In this document: positions 43,415-52,505 of the stretch, piece after piece
Layout: every line of letters begins with the position of its first letter
Numbering within the stretch: the stretch's first letter is position 1
Assembly: GCA_963761615.1 (NCBI GenBank)
Contig: CAVXGU010000004.1
Location: 759,512 to 823,511 of the forward strand
DNA: 64,000 nt
Reading direction: 5' to 3'
Origin: CAVXGU01 sp963761615
Lineage (GTDB): Bacteria; Acidobacteriota; Vicinamibacteria; Vicinamibacterales; CAVVIG01
Made by a program: the position numbers and the translations under genes
The notes under the pieces: model-generated
Seen by the model: only the letters and a program-made list of their open reading frames with translations
The model's database searches: none
Told to the model about the DNA's origin: nothing

Positions 43415-43532
43415 GAATGTGGTAATGGGGTGATGTGGTGATGGGGTAATGGGGGATTACGCTGGCACGCCGTGTAACGTGAACCGCGGTCTTTCCATTA
43501 CTACATCACCACATTACCCCCTTACCCCATTC
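43415..43532. repeat. Inverted AATGGGGTGATG-type intergenic repeat
   Basis: The left arm repeats GGTAATGGGGTGATGTGG and the right arm repeats CCACATTACCCCCTTACCCC, separated by about 35 bases. The arms can form a long imperfect hairpin between the convergent peptide-transporter operon and the VWFA gene. A shorter run of the same type lies at 45898-45943. Confidence 0.65.
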
Positions 43533-43548
43533 GTCATGGCGTCAGGCA

Positions 43549-44544
43549 TCACCCCCGGGGCGCCACGTAGCTCTTCCTGGCGCGCGGCTTCATTCCCTTC
43601 TTCGCAATCCGCACCTCGATCTTGTGGACCTTGCCGTCGCGCTCGGGCGGGGCGTAGCCGAGCAGGTACTGGCTGTGGAGCTCGTCGGCCACCTGGGCGA
43701 AGGCGGCGCCGAGGTCGTCGTGGAAGTCGACCTCCGCGTAGCCCCCGCCGGTTTCCTCGGCGACGCGCGCGAGACCGGGGTCGGGGAGGTCGGCGGACAT
43801 CATCGCGCCGAGGGCGGCGGCCCCGAAGGCGGGCGGCATCGGCTGCCGGCTCCGGCTGCGCATGCCGATGGCGTAGATCATCACGTTCTCGCGGCGCGCG
43901 CGGTCGATTACCTCGGCCTGGCTCACCGGCTCCTGGTGGAACGTGAACAGCCCGCTGTCCTTGCCGTCGCTGAGCACGAGGATGACGGAGCGCGAATCGC
44001 TCGACCCGGCGACGGCGTCCGGCGCGCTCCCGGTCCCGTCCTTCTCCGTGAACTTGTCCATCGCCTCGTCCAGCCCGCGCCAGAGGGGCGTGGGGGCGTC
44101 CGGCTTGATCGCATCGGGCAGGGAGGCGAGGAGCGTGTTCGGGTCGTGCGTGAACGTCGGGCCGATCGTGACGTCCTCGCCGAAGGTGCCGAGGCGGGCG
44201 ACGTCGTTCGGACCCAGACGCGCGAAGAGCTGCGAGGCCGAGGCCCGCAGCAGCGGCAGGTTGCCTTCCATGCTGCCGGACACGTCGAGCATCACGATGA
44301 GCCGGATGGGCTGGGGCGTGTTGTCGAACTGCGTGATCGGCTGCGGCTTGCCCTGGTCGCGAACTTCGAAATCGCCCTGCGAGAGCGTCGTGACGAGCCG
44401 GCCGTCGTGATCGGTGACGGTCACGAAGACGCGGACCGTGTCGCTCGTGCCGCGGAAGATCGGCGGCTGCGCGGCAGCCGGGGAGACGATTCCGGCCACG
44501 CACGCTGCGAGCGTCCCGGAGACCAGGAGGCGCTTCATGGACAT
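43549..44544 (-). CDS. Secreted VWFA-domain protein (acidobacterial VWFA-related type)
   Basis: This is a 331-residue protein with a signal peptide (cleavage after PAAAQ). A short strand region is followed by a VWA domain with MIDAS motif DVSGSM (residues about 87-92), and RSVILVLSDGKDSGL and MIYAIGM supply the later parts. The C-terminus (GGGYAEVDFHDDLGAAFAQVADELHSQYLLGYAP) is the hallmark of the VWFA-related domain described from Acidobacteria (TIGR03436). It probably takes part in protein-protein contacts in the periplasm. Confidence 0.88.
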   Translation of the reverse strand: MSMKRLLVSGTLAACVAGIVSPAAAQPPIFRGTSDTVRVFVTVTDHDGRLVTTLSQGDFEVRDQGKPQPITQFDNTPQPIRLIVMLDVSGSMEGNLPLLRASASQLFARLGPNDVARLGTFGEDVTIGPTFTHDPNTLLASLPDAIKPDAPTPLWRGLDEAMDKFTEKDGTGSAPDAVAGSSDSRSVILVLSDGKDSGLFTFHQEPVSQAEVIDRARRENVMIYAIGMRSRSRQPMPPAFGAAALGAMMSADLPDPGLARVAEETGGGYAEVDFHDDLGAAFAQVADELHSQYLLGYAPPERDGKVHKIEVRIAKKGMKPRARKSYVAPRG

Positions 44545-44600
44545 CCCTCTTTCGTCGGCAGGCCAGGCACGATCCCTACACTAATACCATGGCTCCGGAC

Positions 44601-44743
44601 TTCAGGCTCGGGGCTCTCGGCTCTCGGCTCTCGGCTCTTGGCTCTCGACTCTCGGCTCTCGGGCTTGCCCGCAGTTCCGCAGCGTTGCGAAACCGAGAGC
44701 CCAGAGCCCCCAGAGCCCAGAGCCCAGAGCCGAGAGCCTGAAG
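44601..44743. repeat. Heptamer-based inverted repeat
   Basis: The left arm is a run of GGCTCTC-like heptamers (ending 44668) and the right arm is a run of GAGCCCA/GAGAGCC heptamers (44690-44743), with a loop containing TTCCGCA. The arms are mutually complementary and would form a hairpin of 45-50 bp. Confidence 0.7.
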
Positions 44744-44746
44744 CCC

Positions 44747-45322
44747 CTAGGTGTGCAGTGTCTGGTAGAGCGCCAGCGCCTGGTAGGTCGCCTTCGCGAT
44801 CAGGTCGGCCATGTATCCGGGCATGCCGCCCAGGACCCCGTCCGAGATGGCCTTGGGCGGCCCTTCCTTCAGGCCGACGAGGTGGCCGAGGACGCCGGAG
44901 CGCTCGGCGTCGAGAACCCACGGCTTCATCTCGACCGTGGCGCGCGTCACCATCACGTTGGTCACCGCGCCGTCGGGACCGATGGCCACACCGACTTCGA
45001 TCGGGCCGTGCTGCGTGTCCAGCTGCGGAAAGAGCACCGTGCCGATCGTCCGGCCGGATGCATCCAGCCCGGCGAAGAACTTCACCTCGTCGGTGTCGGG
45101 GTTGAAGTGCCCGAGCTGGACGATCTGCTGGAGCTGCGGCTTCCCGATGTGGACGGTCGTCTCGGTGTAGCGCGCGGCGTTGGGGAGCGCGGCTCGAATG
45201 ACGTCCGCCTGCTTGCGCATGACGACGACCGGCGTGATGTGTGCTTGGAGCGAGCTCCCGGCGAACGCCGCCATCGCGACGGCCACGGCGGCGCCCGTCC
45301 GGAATGCGTGCTGCTTCCTCAC
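44747..45322 (-). CDS. Secreted FMN-binding-domain protein
   Basis: This is a protein of about 191 residues with a signal peptide (MRKQHAFRTGAAVAVAMAAFAGSSLQA). GVAIGPDGAVTNVMVTRATVEMKPWVLDAERSGVLGHLVG corresponds to the FMN_bind domain, in which a Ser/Thr carries FMN covalently (compare RnfG/NqrC). The canonical S(T)GAT motif is not clear, so flavinylation is uncertain. The GTG at 45322 with AAAGGAG upstream is chosen. It is 19 bases after the membrane protein gene and shares its operon. Confidence 0.7.
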   Translation of the reverse strand: MRKQHAFRTGAAVAVAMAAFAGSSLQAHITPVVVMRKQADVIRAALPNAARYTETTVHIGKPQLQQIVQLGHFNPDTDEVKFFAGLDASGRTIGTVLFPQLDTQHGPIEVGVAIGPDGAVTNVMVTRATVEMKPWVLDAERSGVLGHLVGLKEGPPKAISDGVLGGMPGYMADLIAKATYQALALYQTLHT

Positions 45323-45341
45323 GACTGACTCCTTTCTTCGG

Positions 45342-45896
45342 CTACGACGTCTGGGACAACGGGCGCGCGGCGATCTCACGGCACGCGCCCACCGCCACCA
45401 CCACATAAACCGCCGCCATCGCCCAGCCGCCGGCGAGCGTGAGCCAGGAGAAAGCGGGCAGGCCGGCCTTGATCAGCCACTGGCCGGCGAAGTCGAACAG
45501 GCCGGACGAGAACGCCACCACGATGACGGTGTCGCGCCACCACGCCGGCCAGCCGAGCCCGAAGATCACGAGGGTTTCGAGCGCGGCCACGATCGCGTAG
45601 AGCAGGATGTGGACGTGGGAGTCCTGGATGAGCAGGTCCGTGTCCACGGTGTGGGCCTCCTCGCCGAGCGTCGACAGATCCACCGTCTCGGTCTGCGTCG
45701 TCGTCGCGGACGGGAGGGACGCCGCGCTCACCGGACCCGACGGCGCATAGGTCGCCGCCACGTTGGCCGGGGTGAGGCCCGCATAGGTCTTCACCATGAG
45801 AAACGCGAAGACATAGGCGCAGCCCAGCGCCGTCAGGAACAGGGCGACGGCCAGCTTCACGGAACGATCGGCATTTCTCAGTCGGTACGGTCCCAT
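45342..45896 (-). CDS. Membrane protein, unknown function
   Basis: This is a 184-residue protein with a helix near residues 16-36, a periplasmic loop to about 95 and three more helices (HILLYAIVAALETLVIFGLG, DTVIVVAFSSGLFDFAGQWLI, FSWLTLAGGWAMAAVYVVVAV). I do not recognise it. It stands between a porin and an FMN-binding protein, which suggests an electron-transfer or metal-uptake unit, but this is a guess. Confidence 0.6.
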   Translation of the reverse strand: MGPYRLRNADRSVKLAVALFLTALGCAYVFAFLMVKTYAGLTPANVAATYAPSGPVSAASLPSATTTQTETVDLSTLGEEAHTVDTDLLIQDSHVHILLYAIVAALETLVIFGLGWPAWWRDTVIVVAFSSGLFDFAGQWLIKAGLPAFSWLTLAGGWAMAAVYVVVAVGACREIAARPLSQTS

Positions 45897-45933
45897 GCTC
45901 CATCACCTCGTCATCCATCACCCCATCACCCCA

Positions 45934-47046
45934 TCAGAAGGTGGTGACAATCTGTGCGATGTAGTGCACCGTCCAGTTCGAATCACCACTGCTCGTCGGG
46001 AACGTATTGGCGGTCGATCGATCGAAGCGGATCTCGCCGCGAAGCTGGAAGCGGGGGATCCGGAATGTCGTGTGCTCGACGGTGGCGAAGATGCCCTCGC
46101 CGCCGACGCCCAGGAAGTACAGCGGCGCGATGGTGAAGGACGTCAGCGTCTGCGGGACACCCGTGCGTGCGCCGTCGCGATCGTTGAACACCTCGGCCCG
46201 CACCGTGGCGCCGAAGTTGCGTCCGAGGCGCCGGAAGGCGCTCGCGGTGGCGCCGTACCACTGCGTCGCCGCCAGCGTGCCGCTCGCCTGGTCGCCGCCG
46301 AGGTTGGCTTCCCCGCCGATGATCCAGGCGCCGGTCGGCTCCAGCGCGTAGTCGAAGCTGGCGAGGTAGCGCTTCTGTGTCGCGCCCGGCTGGCCCTCGG
46401 GGCCGTACAGGAAGCCGGCGCCGACGCTGGACTGCTCGGTCGGCCTGATGCCCAGGCGCCCGCCGACGGTCTTGCCGTGGTTCGGCTCGAGATCCGACTG
46501 CCAGCCGTTGGCGACCCAGCCGGCCACGTCCACCCGGCGGGACGCGGCGTAGCGGCCGATGACCCCCACCATCTTCGTCGGACGGGCGAGGTCGAAGTTG
46601 TAGCTGTTCGTCGCCTGGAGATTGAGCGGCTCGTCGTCGCGCTCGAAGCCGAGCGGCGTGTCGAACTTGCCAGCCGAGACGCTGAACGCGGACCACTTGG
46701 GCGGGGTGAGGTTGACGATGAGGTTGTCGATCTCGATGTCCGTGCTCGCTTCGTCGGCCGTCGGGTCCGCGGGCGGCGAGACCGACGTGGTCAGCTGGCC
46801 GAAGATCCACACGTTCTGATCGAGCTCGCGGAACATCGCGACTGCCAGCTTGCCGGCGTCGAAGGCGTTGTCGCCGGTCCGGCCGTTCGCCTGGCCGTCG
46901 ACGACGCCGAAGCCGGTGATCTGCAGAGGGGACGGGTTGTCCCCGTTCAAGTTGTTCAGGTCGATGGTCTGCTGCGCGCCTGCCGGGGCGGCGGCGAGCA
47001 CGCTCATCCACGCAAACAGACCCACGCACACGATCCAAGGTCGCAT
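45934..47046 (-). CDS. BBP2-like porin
   Basis: This is a 370-residue outer-membrane protein. A signal peptide (cleaved after APAGAQ) is followed by amphipathic strands with aromatic girdles. The first strands after ITGFGVVDGQANGRTGDNAFDAGKLAVAMFRELD and SVSAGKFDTPLGFERDDEP are characteristic of PF07642 porins. The protein ends in an aromatic residue (IVTTF), as outer-membrane beta-barrels do. ATG 47046 has GGGAG upstream. It is upstream of the membrane and FMN-binding genes. Confidence 0.8.
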   Translation of the reverse strand: MRPWIVCVGLFAWMSVLAAAPAGAQQTIDLNNLNGDNPSPLQITGFGVVDGQANGRTGDNAFDAGKLAVAMFRELDQNVWIFGQLTTSVSPPADPTADEASTDIEIDNLIVNLTPPKWSAFSVSAGKFDTPLGFERDDEPLNLQATNSYNFDLARPTKMVGVIGRYAASRRVDVAGWVANGWQSDLEPNHGKTVGGRLGIRPTEQSSVGAGFLYGPEGQPGATQKRYLASFDYALEPTGAWIIGGEANLGGDQASGTLAATQWYGATASAFRRLGRNFGATVRAEVFNDRDGARTGVPQTLTSFTIAPLYFLGVGGEGIFATVEHTTFRIPRFQLRGEIRFDRSTANTFPTSSGDSNWTVHYIAQIVTTF

Positions 47047-47104
47047 CGGTTTCTCCCTTCGTGAGGCGGAGCGGGAAGCGGCCGGCGCATGCCGGTCGGA
47101 GCGC

Positions 47105-47500
47105 CTACGCGAGTCTGGGAGGTGGGGCGTCGGCGGTGAGGACGATCTCCTGGCGGGCGGCGGTCGATCGCACCAGCGGCTCACTGGCGGACAGCGGCGT
47201 GGGCTGGAATGCGGACGGCGGCATCGTGCTCATCGCGCGACCGAGCACGACCATGCCGCGAGACCCCGCGCCGTTCTGATCGAGCGTGCAGTGGTCCGCG
47301 TTCTCGTCGGGCGTCGGCTTGTGTGCGACGCCGACAGGCGTGCCGCGCATGGGGCACTCCGTCCGGGCGCACATCGCGGCGCAGGCGGCGGCGGAGGCTT
47401 CGGACGCCATGCAGGCGACCGACGTGGTCAGAGGCGCATAGGCCGCGACCGCCAGGGCCAGAACGGCTGACGTCGTCCGCAGTCGCCGCGCACCAGCCAT
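47105..47500 (-). CDS. Secreted Cys-rich small protein
   Basis: This is a 131-residue protein with a signal peptide (AGARRLRTTSAVLALAVAAYA). The mature half has eight cysteines clustered in SVACMASEASAAACAAMCARTECP and a later C-T-L-D. The order C-x9-C-x3-C-x4-C resembles metal-binding or disulfide-rich proteins. I do not recognise it. It precedes the porin by about 60 bases. Confidence 0.5.
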   Translation of the reverse strand: MAGARRLRTTSAVLALAVAAYAPLTTSVACMASEASAAACAAMCARTECPMRGTPVGVAHKPTPDENADHCTLDQNGAGSRGMVVLGRAMSTMPPSAFQPTPLSASEPLVRSTAARQEIVLTADAPPPRLA

Positions 47501-47564
47501 GTTGCCATGATGATCCACCGGACGTCTGCGCGTCAAACTGGGAGCAGCCAGGAAAGGAGGCTGT

Positions 47565-48449
47565 ATGCCATCTCTCTTGCTGATGTTTGTCGCCGCGGCG
47601 GCGCTCCTCGTGGCGCCGGTGCCGGCTCGCGCGAGCGGCGTCGGGTCCACGGGGGGCAGCGCATCGACCGAGGCGAGCGATCGCGCCGTTGACGAGGTCC
47701 GGGCGGCGGAGCAGGCGCGCGCGGATGCCGCGCGTCGTGGCGACGTGCAGGCGTTCGGGAAGCTGCTCGACCCGTCGTTCGTGCGGATCAACCGATTCGG
47801 TCGCGTCCTCGGGCCCGACGACACGACGGCGCTCTCGCCCAGCCCGGGTTTCGAGCTCGAGGACTATACCGTCCGGTACTTCGGCGACGCCGCCATCACG
47901 AACGGGCGCGAGCAGTTCGACACGGCGTCGAACCCGCTGCGCTTCACGCGGGTCTGGGTCCACGAAGGCGGACGCTGGCTGAACCTCGCCGAGCAGTTGA
48001 CCGCGATCAGCGCCGAGGCAGCCAGGCCGGACGAGCCGTCCGACGACGACATGGCCCTGGGAGCCGGCGTCGCGCCCGGCGGCGGCGCGGCCGCGGAGGA
48101 ACTGCGGCAGGCGGAGTCCCGGTACCGCAACGCCGAGCGCATCAACGACCTGACGCTGCTGGCGCAGTACCGGATGCCGGACTTCGTCCGCGTGAACCGG
48201 CTGGGCGAGATCGAGCCGAACGAGCCCACGCTGCTGGCCGAAGTGAAGGCCGTCAGCCAGGCGCACGATCGCATCGTGCGGACGCGCGGCAACCTCGGCG
48301 TGGTCGTGGGCAGGCTCACCTGGAACGACATGCAGGGCGGCGTCACGAGCCAGCTTCGCTACCTGACCGTGTGGATCTGGCAGGACGGCCGGTGGCAGAT
48401 CGCCGCCGAGCAGCGCACGCTGATCCCGAGCGGTCTTGCGACGTCGTAA
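47565..48449 (+). CDS. Secreted tandem SnoaL/DUF4440 protein
   Basis: This is a 294-residue protein with a signal peptide (MPSLLLMFVAAAALLVAPVPARA). It contains two SnoaL-like domains: VRAAEQARADAARRGDVQAFGKLLDPSFVRINRFG to GRWLNLAEQLTA, and LRQAESRYRNAERINDLTLLAQYRMPDFVRVN to LTVWIWQDGRWQIAAEQRT. The duplication is clear from the matching ends (VWxxxGRWxxxAEQ). It probably binds a small ligand in the periplasm. Confidence 0.75.
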   Translation: MPSLLLMFVAAAALLVAPVPARASGVGSTGGSASTEASDRAVDEVRAAEQARADAARRGDVQAFGKLLDPSFVRINRFGRVLGPDDTTALSPSPGFELEDYTVRYFGDAAITNGREQFDTASNPLRFTRVWVHEGGRWLNLAEQLTAISAEAARPDEPSDDDMALGAGVAPGGGAAAEELRQAESRYRNAERINDLTLLAQYRMPDFVRVNRLGEIEPNEPTLLAEVKAVSQAHDRIVRTRGNLGVVVGRLTWNDMQGGVTSQLRYLTVWIWQDGRWQIAAEQRTLIPSGLATS

Positions 48450-48454
48450 CGACG

Positions 48455-48550
48455 TTCCGGGCTCCGCTCCCGGCTTCGGGCTGTCGGCAGGTCCCGCCGT
48501 CCCGCAGCAGGTCGCCATGGTGCGACCGCCCGAACCCCGGAGCCGGGCGC
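48455..48550. repeat. Heptamer-type inverted repeat between convergent genes
   Basis: CCGGGCTCCGCTCCCGGCTT (48457-48476 and following) pairs with AAGCC-type sequence ending GCCCGAACCCCGGAGCCGGG (48528-48547). The loop again contains CCCGCA. Confidence 0.6.
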
Positions 48551-50384
48551 CTACTGGTACTGCCGCGCCTGGATTCGGTAGAGCTCGGCATACTGGCCGC
48601 GCCGGGCCAGGAGATCGTCGTGTGTCCCGACCTCGACCAGGCGGGCGCCGTCGAGCACGACGATCAGGTCCGCCATGCGCACGGTCGAGAACCGATGCGA
48701 GACGAGCACGGTGATGCGTCCGCTGGCGGTCCGACCGGGAGTGTGGGCGGCGGCTGCGTACCGCTCGAAGAGCGCGTGCTCGGTTTCCGCGTCGAGCGCC
48801 GCGGTGGGTTCGTCGAGGACGACGAGGAGCGGGTCGTCGCGCATGAAGCCGCGGGCCAGCGCCAGCTTCTGCCATTGGCCGAACGACACCTCGGCACCGT
48901 CCGGCCACGTGGGTCCGAGCTGCGTGTCGAGTCCGGCAGCCAGGCGCGCCACGACGTCGCCGGCGCCCGCGCGCTCGACCGCGGCTTCGACCGCCGCCGC
49001 GTCGTCCAGGCGGCCCACGTCGCCCACGCCGACGCTCTGGCGTGCGCGCAGCTCGAAGCGGAAGAAGTCCTGGAAGGCGCCGGCCAGATGCGATCGCCAC
49101 GCGCCGGCGGGCATCCGCGCGAGCGGCTCGCCGTCGACGGAGATCGATCCCGACGTCGGCGCGTACATCTTCGCGAGGAGCTTCACCAGCGTCGTCTTGC
49201 CGGCGCCGTTCTCGCCGACGATCGCGACCACGGCGCCCGCCGGCAGCGTCAGGGACACGTCGTCGAGAACGAGGCGCGACGTGCCCGGGTAGGCGAACGA
49301 CACGTGGTCCAGACGGATGCCGTGGGACAGGCGGCCCGGGACCGGGCGATCCTCGGACTGCGCGACCGCCGCGGCGTAGTCCTCGAGCCAGGCGAGGCGC
49401 TGCGATCCGTACATCCAGAAGCCGCGCAGGAACCCGATCTCGCCCACCGTGGCGCCGACGTAGGCCGACAGGCGCGACCCGGCCGCCAGGACGAGAAGGA
49501 CGTCCGCCGGAGGACGGGCCAGTCCCGCCGAGACGAAGACCACCGCCCCGACGTACGCGCCGCCGAAGATCAGCCACCCGCCCGCATGCCACGCCGCCGA
49601 GGCCCACCTCGCCGGATCCGAGCGGCGCCCAGCCGCGCTCCCACTCGCTGCGGCGCTCCGCCATCAGGCGGCCGCCGATGCCCGTGAGGCGCACCTCCTT
49701 GCCGGGGGAGGCGGTCGTGGCGATGTCGAAGAAGTGGCGCGCGCGCCGATGGGCCTGCGCGCCGCGCTCCTGTGCGGCGCGTTCCACCGCCGGTCGCCAC
49801 GTCGAGCTCGCGACCGTCGGCAGGGCGAAGACGGCGAGGAGCGCCAGCGCCGGATGGATCGAGACGAGCAGGCCAATCGTGACCGCCAGCCGCAGGATCC
49901 ACCCGCACGTCGTGAAGACCGACATGTACATGTGGTCCAGGACGAACACCTGGTCGCGCAGCATGGCGAGGCGGTCGAGGTAGTCGGGCCGCTCGTGGTG
50001 TGCGAGCGTCGCGATCGAGGCCTGCAGCCGCGCCACGTGCGCTTCGAGCGCGACCGTGACCTTGTCGCGGAACCGCCGCTGGACGCGCGTACTCACGACG
50101 TTCAGGAACCACATGGCCGCCGCCGATACGCCCAGCCCGAGCGCCGCCAGGCGGACGAGTCCGGCCGACTGGGCGATCACGCCCTTGCCGAGGAGCCACA
50201 GCCACAGCGCCAGCAGGGCGTCGGGCAACGCGGCGAGCTGCGACAGCACGAACGCGCTGAGCATCAACCCCGGCTCGTGACGGTAGCCGAGCACACACAG
50301 CCGCCACATCGACGTCAGGGCCGGAGGCAGGGGGCCGATCGGCTCGATGGGCGCGGCGGCGCGGACGTCAGCCGAGGACGTCAT
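48551..50384 (-). CDS. ABC exporter half-transporter with atypical signature, one frameshift
   Basis: The frame from ATG 50384 gives five to six membrane helices (HEPGLMLSAFVLSQLAALPDALLALWLWLLG and others). It breaks near 49612 at one extra G (GATCCGG for GATCCG). The second frame continues to the ATPase: GENGAGKTTLVKLLA (Walker A), the Q-loop FQDFFRFELRARQSV, the signature VSFGQWQKLALAR instead of LSGGQ, and VVLDEPTAALDAETEHALF. Together they make 610 residues. It overlaps the partner gene by 17 bases and probably forms a heterodimer with it. The altered signature suggests one degenerate ATP site, as in many heterodimeric exporters. The substrate is unknown. Confidence 0.85.
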
Positions 50385-52179
50385 ACGCAAGCCCTTCCTC
50401 GTCCTCGGCGGCGCCGAACCGGCGCGCCTGCAGATCGAACATCGCGCGGTAGCGCCCGCCGAGGGCCATCAGCTCGTCGTGGGTGCCCAGCTCGACGACC
50501 CGGCCGTGCTCGAGGACGCAGATGCGGTCGGCGTGCCGGACCGTGGAGAAGCGGTGGGAGATCAGGATCGTCGTGCCGTGCCGCGTGGCCGCGAGGATCC
50601 GCTCGAAGATCTCCGCTTCTCCTCGCACGTCGAGTTGCGCGGTGGGCTCGTCGAGCAGGACCAGCCCCGCCCCGAGGCGGACGCCGCAGAGCGCGCGCGC
50701 CAGGGCGACCCGTTGCCATTGCCCGCCGGACAGGTCCGTCCCGCCTTCGTAGCCCCGCGCCAGCACGGTGTCGAGGTCCGCGAGACCGGCGGCGCCGGCC
50801 GCCTCGAGCGCGGTGCGAACCGCTTCGTCCGGCGCCCCGGCCGGGGCGACGTTGTCGCGCAGGGGCAGCTCGAAGCGGATGAAGTCCTGGAAGACGGCGG
50901 CGACACGGCTCCGCCAGGACTCGACGGAAAGCTCGCGCAGATCCACGCCGTCGACCTCGATCGCTCCGGCCTGCGGGTCGTACAGGCGGCAGAGGAGCTT
51001 GGCGAGCGTCGTCTTGCCCGCGCCGTTCTGGCCGACGATGGCGAGCGACGTGCCGGCGGGGATCGTCAGCTCGAAGCGGTCCAGCACCGGCGGCGTCCCG
51101 GGGGGCGCGGAGGGATACGCGAAGGTCACCTCGCGAAAGCGGATCTCGCGCGCCGGCAGGCCGTCGGCAGGACGGGTGCCGGCGGCGAGGGCGCCGGTCC
51201 GCGCCATGGCGGGTTCGAGGCGCAGCACCGCCGCGACGGGCGCCGAGGCGCCGTCGATGGCCCAGTTCAGCCCGCCGAAGGCGATCATCGAGGTGCCGAC
51301 GGCGGTCTGCGCGAAGACGACGGCCTGCTGCAGACCGATCGCGCCGCTCGAGGCCGCCGACGCGAGGGACCAGAACACCGCGACGTTCGCCGAGACGACG
51401 AGCAGCAGGCTCCAGAGGACGGGCTTCTCGCGCAGGCGGGTCGCTTCGTACTGCAGCGCGTGCAGGCGGGTCCGGCGGGCGACGAAGCGGTCGAGCACCC
51501 ACCCGGCGAGGCCGAACACGCGGAGCTCCTTCGCCGGCGCCGGATCCACGGCCAGGCGATAGGCGTAGTCGGCGTCGCGCTGGGCGCTGCGCACCTCGGG
51601 GGTATTGCGGTCGTACCAGACCGTACTCTCGCGCAGGAGCCAGTGGGTTGCCCCCCACGCGCCCGCCAGGACGATTGGCGCCCACCACGCGTAGGCGGCG
51701 AGGACGACGGCGCAGCCGAGACCGCCGATCATCTGGGACACGCTGCCGGCGATGAAGTCGACCGAGATCGCGAGCGGCGGACCGGTCATCCCGAGGTCGA
51801 AGTCGCGCGCCGCCGTGAGATCGGCGGCGAGCGTCGGATCCTCGAGATGGCCCAGGCCCGGCGGCCGGACGCACGCCGACGTCAGGCGGTCGTACAGCCA
51901 CGCGGCGGTCCGATCGCCGAGGTTGTTGCTGAGCACCTGGTGGATGGGCGCGACGATCTGGAGCAGCAGGAACGTCGCGCCGGTGAAGACGAGGGGCGCG
52001 GCGAGGTTGTCGCCCCGCTGCACGGCCCCGACGAGCGCGCCCATCGCCACGGCGAAGACGGCGGGCAGGACGCCGCGCAGGACCAGGGCGGTCCACCAGC
52101 CCGACGCAAGGGCCGGGTCGGCCCTCGACAGGGCAACGAAGAACACCCACTCGGTGCGCCGGCGCAGGCGGTCGAGCAT
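50368..52179 (-). CDS. ABC exporter half-transporter (canonical partner)
   Basis: This is a 603-residue protein with an N-terminal membrane domain (ALVLRGVLPAVFAVAMGALVGAV, QMIGGLGCAVVLAAYAWWAP, ALQYEATRLREKPVLWSLLLVV). The C-terminal ATPase has GQNGAGKTTLAKLLCRLYDP, FQDFIRFELPLRDNVAP, DLSGGQWQRVALARALCG and LVLLDEPTAQLDVRGEAEIF, all canonical. The order of domains matches a type IV exporter. It is the first of two coupled genes. Confidence 0.88.
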   Translation of the reverse strand: MLDRLRRRTEWVFFVALSRADPALASGWWTALVLRGVLPAVFAVAMGALVGAVQRGDNLAAPLVFTGATFLLLQIVAPIHQVLSNNLGDRTAAWLYDRLTSACVRPPGLGHLEDPTLAADLTAARDFDLGMTGPPLAISVDFIAGSVSQMIGGLGCAVVLAAYAWWAPIVLAGAWGATHWLLRESTVWYDRNTPEVRSAQRDADYAYRLAVDPAPAKELRVFGLAGWVLDRFVARRTRLHALQYEATRLREKPVLWSLLLVVSANVAVFWSLASAASSGAIGLQQAVVFAQTAVGTSMIAFGGLNWAIDGASAPVAAVLRLEPAMARTGALAAGTRPADGLPAREIRFREVTFAYPSAPPGTPPVLDRFELTIPAGTSLAIVGQNGAGKTTLAKLLCRLYDPQAGAIEVDGVDLRELSVESWRSRVAAVFQDFIRFELPLRDNVAPAGAPDEAVRTALEAAGAAGLADLDTVLARGYEGGTDLSGGQWQRVALARALCGVRLGAGLVLLDEPTAQLDVRGEAEIFERILAATRHGTTILISHRFSTVRHADRICVLEHGRVVELGTHDELMALGGRYRAMFDLQARRFGAAEDEEGLAYDVLG

Positions 52180-52202
52180 GAACGCGCTCGGTTCGGGCGC
52201 TA

Positions 52203-52427
52203 CTGCGCGCGGGGGGCGTCCCGATCGGGACGGAGCAGCAGGTCCATGATCGTCATCGCGTCGACCTCCGCCCCCTGCGTCGCGCCCTCGTGGGCAATCG
52301 GCGTCGCGCTGGCGACCGCCGCGGTCCAGCGGGCGGATCGGGGCCGGGCTCGCCGCCGCCGCGGCCGCCCCGCTGGGCGCTCACGCCGAGGCCGGAGACG
52401 AGCAGGGAACGGCGCATGGGCAAATCT
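52203..52427 (-). pseudogene. Possible degraded minus-strand gene
   Basis: An ATG at 52418 opens MRRSLLVSGLGVSAQ, and after a frame change the end reads ATPIAHEGATQGAEVDAMTIMDLLLRPDRDAPRAQ before a stop at 52203. A signal-like start and an acidic tail could be the remnant of a secreted protein, but the middle is low complexity and I cannot name a family. Confidence 0.25.
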
Positions 52428-52505
52428 CCTGGAGTTGGACGGCGGACGGTGCGACGATGATGCCCTCGCGGAATCGAGGTGTCAATGCAGCTGACGAGGG
52501 ATGGC

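Noticed and set aside
50347..52494. A plus-strand ORF of about 715 codons opposite the ABC exporter
   Set aside because: It is antisense to a canonical ABC transporter and has no domain.
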